From Desertimonas flava (GTDB lineage: Bacteria; Actinomycetota; Acidimicrobiia; Acidimicrobiales; Ilumatobacteraceae): a DNA stretch of 64,000 nt. Location: NCBI RefSeq assembly GCF_003426815.1, contig NZ_QKYK01000008.1:124001-188000 (forward strand), read 5' to 3'. Position 1 is the first letter of the stretch, and every line of letters begins with the position of its first letter. The notes under the pieces were generated by a model that saw only the letters and a program-made list of their open reading frames with translations, was not told where the DNA came from and ran no database searches. The translations under genes and the position numbers were made by a program. This document shows, piece after piece, positions 1 through 8,698 of the stretch.

Positions 1-139
1 GCCCACGCTCTGGGTGCACAACCTCCGCAACGTCGGGAGCGGCGAGCTGATCACCTGGTTCTGGTCAGACCAGCTCCTCGACCCGTCCAACCCCGACCAG
101 TACTACGACACCGTGTGTCCAGGAGAACAGACCGAATGA
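1..139 (+). CDS. C-terminal end of a CapF/FnlB (WbjC)-type nucleotide-sugar reductase (partial)
   Basis: Only the last 45 codons lie in the window; the reading frame starts at base 2. The peptide ends with the cupin-like signature NVGSGELITWFWSDQ followed by LDPSNPDQYYDTV, the characteristic tail of CapF/WbjC/FnlB proteins. In that family an N-terminal SDR domain reduces a 4-keto sugar and a C-terminal cupin acts on the hexose ring in UDP-N-acetyl-L-fucosamine synthesis. The stop codon overlaps the ATG of the next gene by four bases, and that gene is an FnlC-type epimerase, the next enzyme of the same pathway. The assignment rests on a short stretch, but motif and context agree. Confidence 0.75.
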   Translation, partial: PTLWVHNLRNVGSGELITWFWSDQLLDPSNPDQYYDTVCPGEQTE

Positions 140-1248
140 AAGTCGTCACCGTCGTCGGGACGCGGCCCGAGATCATCCGTCTCGCCGCCACCATCAAGCG
201 CTTCGACGCAACCTTCGAGCACGTCCTCGTGCACACCGGCCAGAACTGGGACCACCAGCTCAATCAGGTGTTCTTCGACGAGCTCGGTCTTCGCAGGCCC
301 GATCACTACCTCAACGTGGATACGTCGTCACTCGGTCACGTCCTCGGCGAGACGCTGATCAAGACCGAGGAGGTGCTTCGTCTCGAGCAGCCGGATGCCT
401 TCGTCGTCCTCGGCGACACGAACAGTGCGATCTCCTCCGTGATCGCCAAGCGGATGCACATCCCCGTGTATCACCTCGAGGCCGGGAACCGCTCATTCGA
501 TGAGAACGTGCCAGAGGAGACAAACCGCCGCCTCGTCGACCACGTCGCCGACTTCAACCTCGTCTACACCGAACACGCACGGCGCAACCTGCTCGCCGAG
601 GGCCTCCACCCCCGCCGGATCGTCCTCATCGGCTCCCCGCTGCGCGAGGTGCTCGAGATGTACCGGCCTCAGATCGACGCCTCAACCGTCCTTGAGCGGC
701 TCGGACTTACTGCGAACAGCTACTTCCTCGTCAGCGCCCATCGAGAGGAGAACGTCGACTCACCGAACCGCCTCGCACAGCTGGTAGAGGTCCTCGAGGC
801 AGTCGCTGCCGAGTGGCGGCTGCCCGTGCTTGTTTCGACTCACCCACGTACGCGACAGCGCCTGCGTCAGCATCGCATCGCCACGGGCGGCAACATTATG
901 CTCCATGAGCCATTCGGTTTCTTCGATTACAATCGACTCCAACTCAGCGCAAAGGTCGTCCTGTCCGACTCCGGGTCGATCTCAGAAGAGTCGGCAATTG
1001 TCGGCTTTCGTGCCATCACGCTGCGGGGCTCGATTGAACGCCCGGAAGCGCTCGAAGCTGGCACAATCATTATGACGGATCTTAATGTTGCCGAAACGCT
1101 GGCCGCAATTGAGCGCGAAGATACTCAACAGTCATCGAGCATGCCGTTTGAATATCAGATTCTGAATACCTCGCAAAGGGTCGTGTCCTACATGATGTCG
1201 ACAGCTGGCCGACACGCTGACTGGTCCGGAATCCGCGAACCACATTAG
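136..1248 (+). CDS. fnlC: UDP-N-acetylglucosamine 2-epimerase family, FnlC/WbjD/CapG type (UDP-L-FucNAc synthesis)
   Basis: A 370-residue cytosolic epimerase. The ATG at 136 overlaps the upstream stop (ATGA) and puts the family motif GTRPE at residues 8-12; an upstream GTG at 115 would add a non-conserved tail. Further hallmarks are SAHREEN near residue 200 and SDSGSISEES near residue 277. Generic WecB enzymes read TDSGGIQEE at the second site; the SDSG(T/S)ISEE form is typical of FnlC/CapG, which epimerises C2 in the last step to UDP-N-acetyl-L-fucosamine. The upstream CapF/FnlB-like gene supports this. The last third has clearly more A/T-ending codons than the first two thirds. The 3' end overlaps the stop of the convergent glycosyltransferase by four bases. 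Confidence 0.85.
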   Translation: MKVVTVVGTRPEIIRLAATIKRFDATFEHVLVHTGQNWDHQLNQVFFDELGLRRPDHYLNVDTSSLGHVLGETLIKTEEVLRLEQPDAFVVLGDTNSAISSVIAKRMHIPVYHLEAGNRSFDENVPEETNRRLVDHVADFNLVYTEHARRNLLAEGLHPRRIVLIGSPLREVLEMYRPQIDASTVLERLGLTANSYFLVSAHREENVDSPNRLAQLVEVLEAVAAEWRLPVLVSTHPRTRQRLRQHRIATGGNIMLHEPFGFFDYNRLQLSAKVVLSDSGSISEESAIVGFRAITLRGSIERPEALEAGTIIMTDLNVAETLAAIEREDTQQSSSMPFEYQILNTSQRVVSYMMSTAGRHADWSGIREPH

Positions 1249-2378
1249 CCGAACAGCTCTGTGCTCCACGGCGGGGCGGGCCGAGCTGCGTCGCCATCGG
1301 CGTGATCCAGGATCGCCAGAAGGTATTGAGCACCGGCGTCACCGCCGAGACATGTCGCCCAGTCTCGCAAATCGGCCCGCGCGTCAAGAGTCAATTTGCC
1401 AGAAGCCACGACTCGCCGCAACGCGATACCTAGAGCTGAGGCGTCGCCAGAAGGAAAGACACCTCCGTATCCGCTCGCAGCCACGACGCCCGACGAACCA
1501 CAGCGGTCGGAGCAGATGGCCGGCGTTCCCACCAAGAGTGCCTCTGAAACGACGGCACCCCAGCCGTCATACAAGCTAGGAAGCACGAGTACGTCAACGG
1601 AGCGAAGGAACCCAGGTACCGCCTTCTGTGGAAGCCTGCCGATCCAGCGGACACGCTCTCCCAGCAGGCGCCTGGCCTCGGAGCGCAGAGATTCCTCCAT
1701 CGGTCCAACTCCGACGACACTTAGTTCAACGCCATCATCACCAAGCTTCGCCAGACTCTCCAAAAGCAACGTCAAATTCTTCCGTTTAATGAGCTGCCCG
1801 ACGAACCCGATCCTGAAGGCAGAGTCGCCATCCAGCCCGTCACCTCCCGGCAGCTCTCCAATCGTCGGCAAGAAGTATGAGAACTCATAGATGCGGCAGG
1901 TCGGCTCGCCCAGGCCGGCGAGCCACTTCCCCGTGTTTCTACCGATCGCGAGTGTACCCTGCGTCACGCCCCGCATCCTCGAGAGCTTCCAACGATAAAT
2001 GAGCCGCTTCGCAAGCCCCCTCATTCCCCTATCGTCGACAGTCTCCATGATAATCCATTGCCGCAATCCGCGCTCAACCAATGCGAGCTGCGCAGTGCGA
2101 ATGATTCCATTCGAGCGGATTCCAGAGCAAATATGTATGGAGTCCTCCGACGCTGCGCGCACGAGCGACGGAATTTCATCTGGGCTACTAGCCACAACGA
2201 GTTCTGCATTGCCTAGTCCATCGGGGCTCCATCCAAGCGAAGCCCGCTCGGCGGACATCATCCGTTCAGCGACGTAGACGACTCGGCAACCCGCATTCGC
2301 CAGAGATGCAGCAAGTGCGGTCATGTGTGGAGTAACAATCTGCTGCCAGATCCATATCTCGCGCCTCCGTCCATCCAC
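1245..2378 (-). CDS. glycosyltransferase family 4 (GT-B fold)
   Basis: A 377-residue retaining glycosyltransferase of the GT4 type. The donor-binding half shows IGFVGQLIKRKNLTLLLESL around residues 190-210 and, further on, the conserved loop PSLYDGWGAVVSEALLVGTP, in which the E-x7-E motif is partly preserved (GWGAVVSEAL). No signal peptide or membrane segment is evident, so it is probably a cytosolic or peripheral enzyme adding one sugar to a lipid-linked repeat unit. It is convergent with the epimerase gene and has about 545 bases of apparently non-coding DNA upstream. Donor, acceptor and linkage cannot be read from sequence. Confidence 0.8.
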   Translation of the reverse strand: MDGRRREIWIWQQIVTPHMTALAASLANAGCRVVYVAERMMSAERASLGWSPDGLGNAELVVASSPDEIPSLVRAASEDSIHICSGIRSNGIIRTAQLALVERGLRQWIIMETVDDRGMRGLAKRLIYRWKLSRMRGVTQGTLAIGRNTGKWLAGLGEPTCRIYEFSYFLPTIGELPGGDGLDGDSAFRIGFVGQLIKRKNLTLLLESLAKLGDDGVELSVVGVGPMEESLRSEARRLLGERVRWIGRLPQKAVPGFLRSVDVLVLPSLYDGWGAVVSEALLVGTPAICSDRCGSSGVVAASGYGGVFPSGDASALGIALRRVVASGKLTLDARADLRDWATCLGGDAGAQYLLAILDHADGDAARPAPPWSTELFG

Positions 2379-2923
2379 ACGAGAGATATTAATGGTCCCG
2401 ACTCACATCCGAAAGCCCCATCCTCGAAGGGGCGTGCACCCTGAGTCCCCACCATCGCCGCCGACCCGCCTGGTGCGCACCGCAAGAACCGGAACCTGTC
2501 ACCTGGCATGCGCGGGCCCGACCCTCAGGGCAGCGCGACGATGTATCCAGAGGAAGGGTTTACAAGGACCACCTGCAGTACACTCCACGCGGGGCCTCGC
2601 AAAGGTCCACGACGTACGGACACGACCACCCCCATGCCGACTCGCTTGAAAGCTGCGCCACCTAGATGTCCCGCACACGCATTGATACGTGCCAATCGCG
2701 GATCCTGGAACATTGGCGCAGGGGCGAGGCCCTCATAGGGTCGGAATCAGGCTGTCTCCGCCGCATCGAGCCACCGAGATTGGACGGGCAGCGCTGTCTC
2801 GGACTGCTGACCGCCAAGGAATCCGAAACCGCCTGCACCACAGATCGTCCTTGCCAATGATCGTCGAGCCGAAGTGTTGCTTTTGGTAGAGTCGCGGTCT
2901 ACTAGGAATACCGTGGTGGGGTC
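2379..2923. other. intergenic stretch without a recognisable gene
   Basis: The short open frames on both strands are rich in Arg, Pro and Ser and match no family I recognise. The region separates two divergent glycosyltransferase genes and should hold their promoters. A weak candidate for the rightward gene is TTGCTT (2877-2882), 17 bases, then TACTAG (2900-2905), ending 18 bases before the GTG at 2924. The stretch may be decayed coding sequence left by cassette turnover, but nothing proves this. Confidence 0.4.
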
Positions 2924-4225
2924 GTGAGAGGCGCAGTGGCCCGGACCGAAAGCAGTTGCGACGTCATACTGATCGTTCCACTGTTCCCACCAGCATTCCG
3001 CGGGGGCGGACCCATAAGATCCGCTGCAGCTCTTGTCGCCAGCGCTCCAGACCAGCTATCGGCAGGTGTGGTCACGTCTGATAGGGACATTGGCTCCGCT
3101 GACCGGCTCCCAGTCAAATTGAACCAGTGGATCAGCTTCGGCCGCCACCAGGTCCTCTATTTGTCGACGGACTCGCTCCAGATGCTAGTCCGCTCAGCCT
3201 TCGGGATCCGGCGGGCATCGCCACGCCTGATCCACGTCAATAGCTTCTTTCACCCGACGCTGTCGATAGTGCCCTGTCTCCTCTGGCGGCTCGGACTATT
3301 CGGGCGCGCAAGGTTGCTTCTCTCCCCCCGAGGCGAGTTTGCCCAGGCCGCGCTCTCGCGGAGTGGCCTTCGCAAGCGAGTCTATTTGAGGGTCTTCCGG
3401 ACAATGATGTCACGCGCTACGTTCACCTGGCACACCACTGCGCCGCATGAGTCGGCGGACCTGATGCGCCTTTGGGGGAATCACGCTCGGATTCTTGAAC
3501 ACCCCGATGAGCATGAGTTGCCGGCATTCGCTGCGCGCCCTGCCCGACAGGCCGGGCCATTGAGACTGGTCTTCGTTAGCCGCGTGGTCGAGCACAAGGG
3601 CCTCCACGTCCTCCTGCAGGCGCTGCAGGAGGTGCGCTCACCACTCTCACTAGACATTTTCGGCCCAATCGAGGACCCGAAATACTTCGAGCGATGCAAG
3701 GAGATCGCCGAGTTCACCCCTAAACAAATTGCGCTCAGATGGTGCGGCGACCTTCGGCCTGAAGAGGTGCGCCCAATACTGGCCGCGCGGGATGCCCTTT
3801 GCCTACCTACACGGAGCGAAAACTTTGGCCACGTCATCGCCGAATCGCTCTCCGTGTCTACAATCGTTCTCACTACACCAACCACCCCGTGGTCTGACAC
3901 GATCCTGGCAGGAGGTGGAGCGCTCGTCCCAGACCGATCTCCGCACCGATGGGCGGCGACAATCGAATCCTTGGCCGTGTTGACGGATGACGAACTGCAC
4001 GCGAGACGGCACCAATCAGGGGCCTCGTACGACGAGTGGGCAGCGGCTCCACGCCCAAACCACCTCTGGGAGCGGGCGCTGCGAGAGACACCAACGTGCG
4101 GCACTCACGGACAGAGAGCCACAGACGCGAGGGCCGTTCCCTCGTCACAGCATTTCCGGGAGTCGCATCCTGCTGCCCCGACTACCGCCCCTCCCAACGA
4201 ACCGGCCAAGCCCGGAAGCCAATGA
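2924..4225 (+). CDS. glycosyltransferase family 4
   Basis: A 433-residue GT-B glycosyltransferase starting at a GTG. The N-terminus contains the glycine-rich acceptor-side loop PPAFRGGGPIRSA typical of GT4 enzymes. The C-terminal half contains FVSRVVEHKGLHVLLQAL, and LPTRSENFGHVIAESL carries the conserved E-x7-E nucleotide-sugar motif. The last 60 or so residues are a poorly conserved Pro/Thr/Ser-rich tail, probably dispensable. The stop overlaps the ATG of the following ABC transporter gene (ATGA), so the two are translationally coupled and may act on the same lipid-linked glycan. The sugar specificity is unknown. Confidence 0.8.
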   Translation: MRGAVARTESSCDVILIVPLFPPAFRGGGPIRSAAALVASAPDQLSAGVVTSDRDIGSADRLPVKLNQWISFGRHQVLYLSTDSLQMLVRSAFGIRRASPRLIHVNSFFHPTLSIVPCLLWRLGLFGRARLLLSPRGEFAQAALSRSGLRKRVYLRVFRTMMSRATFTWHTTAPHESADLMRLWGNHARILEHPDEHELPAFAARPARQAGPLRLVFVSRVVEHKGLHVLLQALQEVRSPLSLDIFGPIEDPKYFERCKEIAEFTPKQIALRWCGDLRPEEVRPILAARDALCLPTRSENFGHVIAESLSVSTIVLTTPTTPWSDTILAGGGALVPDRSPHRWAATIESLAVLTDDELHARRHQSGASYDEWAAAPRPNHLWERALRETPTCGTHGQRATDARAVPSSQHFRESHPAAPTTAPPNEPAKPGSQ

Positions 4226-5937
4226 CTCATCCCGCCACGCCTCGCTCACCATCGTCGGCCATGCAAGCCTGGAGGCAATTGCGACCATATGTGCCGAATG
4301 CTCGGCGGGCACTGCTGTCGTTAGTCTGCACTGCCGCTGCGGCAGCCGTGGCCGACGCAGCCACACTCATCCTGCTGGTGCGAGCGGCCCTCACCATCAC
4401 CGACCAGACAGCATCGAGTATGCATCTTCCGCTGCTCGGAACGCTTGACCCTACGCAGGTGCTCTCAGCGACAGCCTGCCTCGCCGTAGTGAATATCGCC
4501 CTTCACCGTCTGGTTGCCAACATGAATGCGCGAATTTCCTCTGAAGTCCTCTTCCAAACAAGAGATTCGGCGATACGCGCCTACTTTTCTGCCACCTGGC
4601 CGCGCCAGGCCGCCGACAAGGAAGGCGCGTTCCAGGAGACAATCTCTACGTTGAGCCAGCAGGCTTCGCTTCTCGCGCTGACGCTTGTGAATGCCTGCGT
4701 GGCTGCACTTGGCCTTCTGGCCTTGCTTGCCGCCGCCCTCACGCAGAACGCAGTCGTCACAGTCCTCACGGTCGCTGTGGGTGCACTGATCTTCACAGCC
4801 CTTCGGCCTCTTGCGAGGCTCACCCGGCGGCGCGCTACGCAGTTCGTCGATGGGAACTCGTACTTCGCCGAGGAGATTGCCAGAGCCGCTGGAATGTCGA
4901 TGGAGCACCGTCTCTTCGGTACTGCGGCGAGGGTCCAAGAGACCCTATCGACCAGCAATAGGAGAGTCACCAATGACCTGTTCCACACCCGGGCCTTGAG
5001 CAGATTCGCAGCCACTCTGCACCAGGACATCGCGATTCTCCTTCTCATTGCGGCACTCATTCTCCTCGATTCTGCGGAAGGATCGCACCTTGGAGGAGTC
5101 GGCACTGCGCTGATACTCGTCATTCGTTCCATCTCCTATGCCCAGCAAATTCAAGGCAACTTGCAAGCGCTCCACGAGCAGCACCCCAGCCTGATCGAAC
5201 TTAAGAAGCGGGTCGAGTCATTCGCGTCGTCGCTTGACCAGCGGGGTACGACGCCGGTTCCGCAGATCAGGCAGATCGAGCTCCTGGGAGTCGGATACAC
5301 CTACGACGGCAAGTCACAGGCGCTTGCGGAAATCGACCTGAAGATCTCGAGATCTAAAGTTATTGGAATAGCCGGTCCCTCTGGCGGTGGAAAGTCAACT
5401 CTTCTTCAGGTCCTAACCGGTCTTCGTCTTCCTACTTCAGGGCAAGTCCTTGTGAACGGGATTCCCCAAACGCAACTAGCGCCTGCTGACTGGTCGAGGC
5501 TGGTGGCGTGCGTTCCACAGGAACCACGGCTCATGGAGGGAACGATCGCGGACAACATCCGCTTCTTCAGAGAGATCTCGGATGACGAGGTTCAGCGCGC
5601 TGCTCGCCAGGCGAACGTCCTCGAAGAGGTGCTTCGGATGCCTGCGGGGTTCGAGACAATGCTCGGACCGCGGGGTGGGGGCCTCTCGGGGGGGCAGAAG
5701 CAACGACTTGCCATTGCCAGAGCGCTGGTCGGCAACCCGGATGTGCTGGTCATGGACGAACCCACAAGTGCACTTGATAGGCGCTCAGAGACGGCCATCA
5801 GGGATTCGATCGCGGCGCTCCGACGCACTATGACGATTCTCATCGTCGCCCACCGACCTACGACGCTTCAGATCTGCGATTCCATACTGACAATAGATGG
5901 CGGTAAGATCACCACCACTGTGTCCAATCGAGACTAA
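4222..5937 (+). CDS. ABC transporter, fused permease-ATPase half-transporter (exporter/flippase type)
   Basis: A 571-residue half-transporter. The ATG at 4222 overlaps the previous stop; an open frame continues upstream to 4036 but only inside the glycosyltransferase gene. Hydrophobic segments span roughly residues 30-330, forming a type I exporter membrane domain. The nucleotide-binding domain follows: Walker A GPSGGGKST near residue 384, Q-loop CVPQEPRL, signature LSGGQKQRLAIARAL near 488, Walker B VLVMDEPTS near 507, and the switch histidine in VAHRPTTL. All catalytic residues are present, so a homodimer should be active. No Wzx-type flippase gene is visible in the locus, so this protein may flip or export the lipid-linked oligosaccharide in a PglK-like manner. 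That role is inferred from context. Confidence 0.85.
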   Translation: MTHPATPRSPSSAMQAWRQLRPYVPNARRALLSLVCTAAAAAVADAATLILLVRAALTITDQTASSMHLPLLGTLDPTQVLSATACLAVVNIALHRLVANMNARISSEVLFQTRDSAIRAYFSATWPRQAADKEGAFQETISTLSQQASLLALTLVNACVAALGLLALLAAALTQNAVVTVLTVAVGALIFTALRPLARLTRRRATQFVDGNSYFAEEIARAAGMSMEHRLFGTAARVQETLSTSNRRVTNDLFHTRALSRFAATLHQDIAILLLIAALILLDSAEGSHLGGVGTALILVIRSISYAQQIQGNLQALHEQHPSLIELKKRVESFASSLDQRGTTPVPQIRQIELLGVGYTYDGKSQALAEIDLKISRSKVIGIAGPSGGGKSTLLQVLTGLRLPTSGQVLVNGIPQTQLAPADWSRLVACVPQEPRLMEGTIADNIRFFREISDDEVQRAARQANVLEEVLRMPAGFETMLGPRGGGLSGGQKQRLAIARALVGNPDVLVMDEPTSALDRRSETAIRDSIAALRRTMTILIVAHRPTTLQICDSILTIDGGKITTTVSNRD

Positions 5938-5953
5938 GGCACCAGAAGGCGGA

Positions 5954-6796
5954 TCACGATCCGATCGGGCGCAAGACGACGTCCTTAAAGATCGGCACGG
6001 CCAACCTGGCTTCGATCGTTGACCAGGTGTCTCCGGGCTGCACGCGCACAGGGATCTCCGCAAGGTCCCGGGTTACCGCAAACAAACTGAAGCGGGTGCT
6101 GAGATCCGCAAGGTCTGAGTCTGAGAGGCTCTCGGCCTCGCATATTCCAGCAAAGATAGAGGGCATATCCGGCATTCCACGGATCGCGTGCACGTCATGG
6201 CCCTCAACGTCAACTTTGAAGACGACACGATCCTCCGGGGCGAAGGAAACAATATCCGAGAGGCGGACGAGCTGGATCTCCACGAATAGATCAGTCGGCT
6301 TCGAGACGGAACTCAGGCCGGAATGTGAAGCGAGGTACAGGCGAGCCCTTCCAGCGCTGTCCGAGGCGCCCGCCGGAACTAGTGTCGCAGCGCCGGAAGC
6401 AATCTGGTCTCCAAACGTGCGGCTTAGGCACCCGAGCAGCATTGGATTGGGCTCGACCAGCAGCATGGTGCAGTTCTCAGGCATGACGGTGGACATCATT
6501 ACTTCGCCGTAGTTAGCACCGACGTCTAACGCAACTGTCGGCTCGATCTCTCGAACAAGTTTACACCAGGTCCGAACGACGTCGACGTCGACGACACCGC
6601 CCGAAAAGAACAGGGCCTGACCGCGCGGATCATTGGAGTCTACATAGATCCTGCTGCCAGCCGCATTCACAACGAACCCGCCGCGTCTGTCAATTCGTCG
6701 GCGGCGCACGCCCCGTCGAACCTCATTCAGCCAGCTGCCGGCGATTCTCCGCCGCATGGATGTCAAGGACGCAATCGGAAGCCGTCGTTTGCTCAC
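5954..6796 (-). CDS. FkbM family SAM-dependent methyltransferase
   Basis: A 280-residue protein with the class I methyltransferase SAM-binding motif VALDVGANYGEV near residue 90 and the acidic loop LLVEPNP about 25 residues later. FkbM hallmarks follow: the region ending VVFKVDVEGHD near residue 195 and IRGMPDM. FkbM enzymes make O-methyl ethers on sugars and other hydroxylated compounds, and genes for them are common in polysaccharide clusters. The basic N-terminus (RRGVRRRRIDRRGG) carries no clear membrane segment. It is the last gene of a leftward series running from the dehydratase at 12,046. The methylated position is unknown. Confidence 0.8.
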   Translation of the reverse strand: MSKRRLPIASLTSMRRRIAGSWLNEVRRGVRRRRIDRRGGFVVNAAGSRIYVDSNDPRGQALFFSGGVVDVDVVRTWCKLVREIEPTVALDVGANYGEVMMSTVMPENCTMLLVEPNPMLLGCLSRTFGDQIASGAATLVPAGASDSAGRARLYLASHSGLSSVSKPTDLFVEIQLVRLSDIVSFAPEDRVVFKVDVEGHDVHAIRGMPDMPSIFAGICEAESLSDSDLADLSTRFSLFAVTRDLAEIPVRVQPGDTWSTIEARLAVPIFKDVVLRPIGS

Positions 6797-6957
6797 AGCG
6801 CCCCTCCCCTGGACAGAAATTTTACCACCTCGGATGGCGAGACTCTAGAAGATTCGGCACCGTTCCAGGGTCTGTGTCCGAGTAAGGACACCGCCAGCTG
6901 CCGACTCCGACGTCCGCGGGAACGCTGGCACTGAAACGCGCATGACGACTGTAGGAA

Positions 6958-7461
6958 TCATTCGGCGAGCGTTCGGACGAGCTTTGCCGGAACCCCTGCG
7001 AGCACCGAGTCGGGTGGACACGAGTCCCGGACGAGCGCCCCCGCAGCAATCACACTCCCTTCGCCGATCGAGACCCCGCCTAGGATGGTAGCGCGAAGCC
7101 CTATCCAAGAGCCGTCGCCAATCGTGATAGAGCGGCTGGAAGGCTCGCCAGCACGTCGAGATGCGTTTCCAAGAACATGGCTACCGCAGCAGATGATGAC
7201 ATCCTCCGATATGTCACAATTGGCGCCAATCCTTATCCGCGCGTCCGGCGTGGAGATCATTTCCGTTCGGGCGCCGATCCAGGTTCCGGGTCCGATTGAG
7301 ACGTTCGGATATTGCACGACGCTCCGTCCACAGATCCGCACTCCTTCTCCAACAGATACTCCACTGATTCGGTAGGCAACGCGCCGCACGCCAAACCATC
7401 TCGTGGTGGGCGTCAGCATATTGACTATATTTACAGCAGCCAGGAGCCAACGTTGGAGCAT
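6958..7461 (-). CDS. left-handed beta-helix (hexapeptide repeat) acyltransferase, WcaF/CysE-like
   Basis: A 167-residue protein with repeated hexapeptides such as VSIGPG, ARIRIG, ITIGDG, VSIGEG and VIAAGA, which build a trimeric left-handed beta-helix. The segment GDGSWIGLRATILGGVSIG followed by GEGSVIAAGALV is typical of sugar O-acetyltransferases. The C-terminus (DSVLAGVPAKLVRTL) matches the usual end of the family. It probably transfers acetyl from acetyl-CoA to a hydroxyl of the repeat unit. The N-terminus (MLQRWLLAAVNIVNML) is amphipathic and may touch the membrane. It lies between a glycosyltransferase gene and the FkbM gene on the same strand. Confidence 0.85.
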   Translation of the reverse strand: MLQRWLLAAVNIVNMLTPTTRWFGVRRVAYRISGVSVGEGVRICGRSVVQYPNVSIGPGTWIGARTEMISTPDARIRIGANCDISEDVIICCGSHVLGNASRRAGEPSSRSITIGDGSWIGLRATILGGVSIGEGSVIAAGALVRDSCPPDSVLAGVPAKLVRTLAE

Positions 7462-7500
7462 AATTCCCCCAGGGAGAGTTGGGTTCTCACGTCATATTCT

Positions 7501-8697
7501 TCAGTCCGGCTCGAGTTCGAGTTCCCGTCGGGAGCTGAGCAATTGAAGTGCGTGGTTGCGCCAGCTCAGGCTCTCCGCAAACGTGCGCCCGGCGCTGGCG
7601 ATGTTCTCTGCCTCGACGTGATGATCTCGTATATAACGAAGCGCGCCGCACAGCGCTTCAATGTCTCGCGGTGGCACCACCCAGCCATTAACCTGATGAG
7701 TGACCTTAGCACCTACGCCTGAGTCGGTGCTAACGACCACCGGACGACCCGCCGCCATTGCCTCGACCGCTACGTTCCCCCATGCTTCTTGCCAGCTTGG
7801 CACTGCGATCACGTCAGCCCAGGAGATCATCGCGAACAGTGAGGGCTGAGGTATCAACGGTAGTATTCGCAGCCGCAGAGTAGGCGGGAGAGTCTGGTGG
7901 TGTACGTACCCGGATGCGCCGACAGCTAGCAATGTCACGGGTCCTTCGCTTGCTAGACGTGCCGCGGCTTGAATCGTCTCGGCGAGCGCCTTCTCGGGCT
8001 GCAAACCCCCAGACCACAAGATCACGAAGCGTCCCTGTTCGTCCGAAGGTCGTGCTTCAACTGAGCAGTTGACCTGCTCGTAGTCAACCCCGTTCGGAAG
8101 ATGCACTGCGTTACGTACACCGTTTCGCCGAAGTACTTCAGCCGACGGCCCTCCAACGACGAAGACGGTATCCGCTCGCTGTGCGAACGAGTTCACGTAG
8201 GTTCGTCGCTCCTCCACCCACCTGTTGCTAAGTAGCCGGCCATCTCTTTCCATGAACACCAACCGAGCTCCGACTCGCCGGCTAATGGAGCTCGCGACGC
8301 GCCCTAGCGGTGTCATCCCCTGGGCGACAACCAGGTTCGGCCCGATGCGAGCGATCGCCCGGAGCAATGGTCGTCGGCAGAGCAGATCCGTAGCGAACGC
8401 CGCCAACCTGGGAAAGCGATTCTGCAGCGGCCGCATCACAGGGTGGAAGTAGTAGTAGGGACACTTCACGGCCAGGATGTCCACTCCGTCGATCGCCGGC
8501 GCCTGCGGCGCGAACGTGCGTAGGCGAGTCAACGTGAATAGAAGGTCGTAGCCAGTTGGCCGGACTGTGACGACGATAGCATTCCACGGAGGAATCTCTC
8601 GGATTGCCTGCGCCTGGCGGATATTGAAGAGCCCGTGTTTATCACCCGGTTGTCGTGGAACGGCTAGTGTGAGTATCACGGCTGTGGTGCGCGTCAC
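7501..8697 (-). CDS. glycosyltransferase family 4
   Basis: A 398-residue GT-B glycosyltransferase starting at GTG, one base after the stop of the upstream polymerase-like gene, so the two are co-transcribed. The donor-binding half has FVILWSGGLQPEKALAETI, and PSWQEAWGNVAVEAMAAGRPVVVS carries the conserved E-x7-E motif. The C-terminus (RDHHVEAENIASAGRTFAESLSWRNH) resembles the usual closing helices of GT4 enzymes. The protein appears soluble. It should add one residue of the repeat unit; specificity is not predictable. Confidence 0.82.
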   Translation of the reverse strand: MTRTTAVILTLAVPRQPGDKHGLFNIRQAQAIREIPPWNAIVVTVRPTGYDLLFTLTRLRTFAPQAPAIDGVDILAVKCPYYYFHPVMRPLQNRFPRLAAFATDLLCRRPLLRAIARIGPNLVVAQGMTPLGRVASSISRRVGARLVFMERDGRLLSNRWVEERRTYVNSFAQRADTVFVVGGPSAEVLRRNGVRNAVHLPNGVDYEQVNCSVEARPSDEQGRFVILWSGGLQPEKALAETIQAAARLASEGPVTLLAVGASGYVHHQTLPPTLRLRILPLIPQPSLFAMISWADVIAVPSWQEAWGNVAVEAMAAGRPVVVSTDSGVGAKVTHQVNGWVVPPRDIEALCGALRYIRDHHVEAENIASAGRTFAESLSWRNHALQLLSSRRELELEPD

Positions 8698-8698
8698 G

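Noticed and set aside
115-135. GTG at 115 as the start of the fnlC gene
   Set aside because: It adds MSRRTDR before the conserved MKVVTVVGTRPE; the ATG at 136 overlaps the upstream stop in the manner seen throughout the window.
2323-2738. Overlapping short frames in the gap between two glycosyltransferase genes
   Set aside because: No motif, a biased Arg/Pro/Thr composition and no ribosome site; treated as non-coding.
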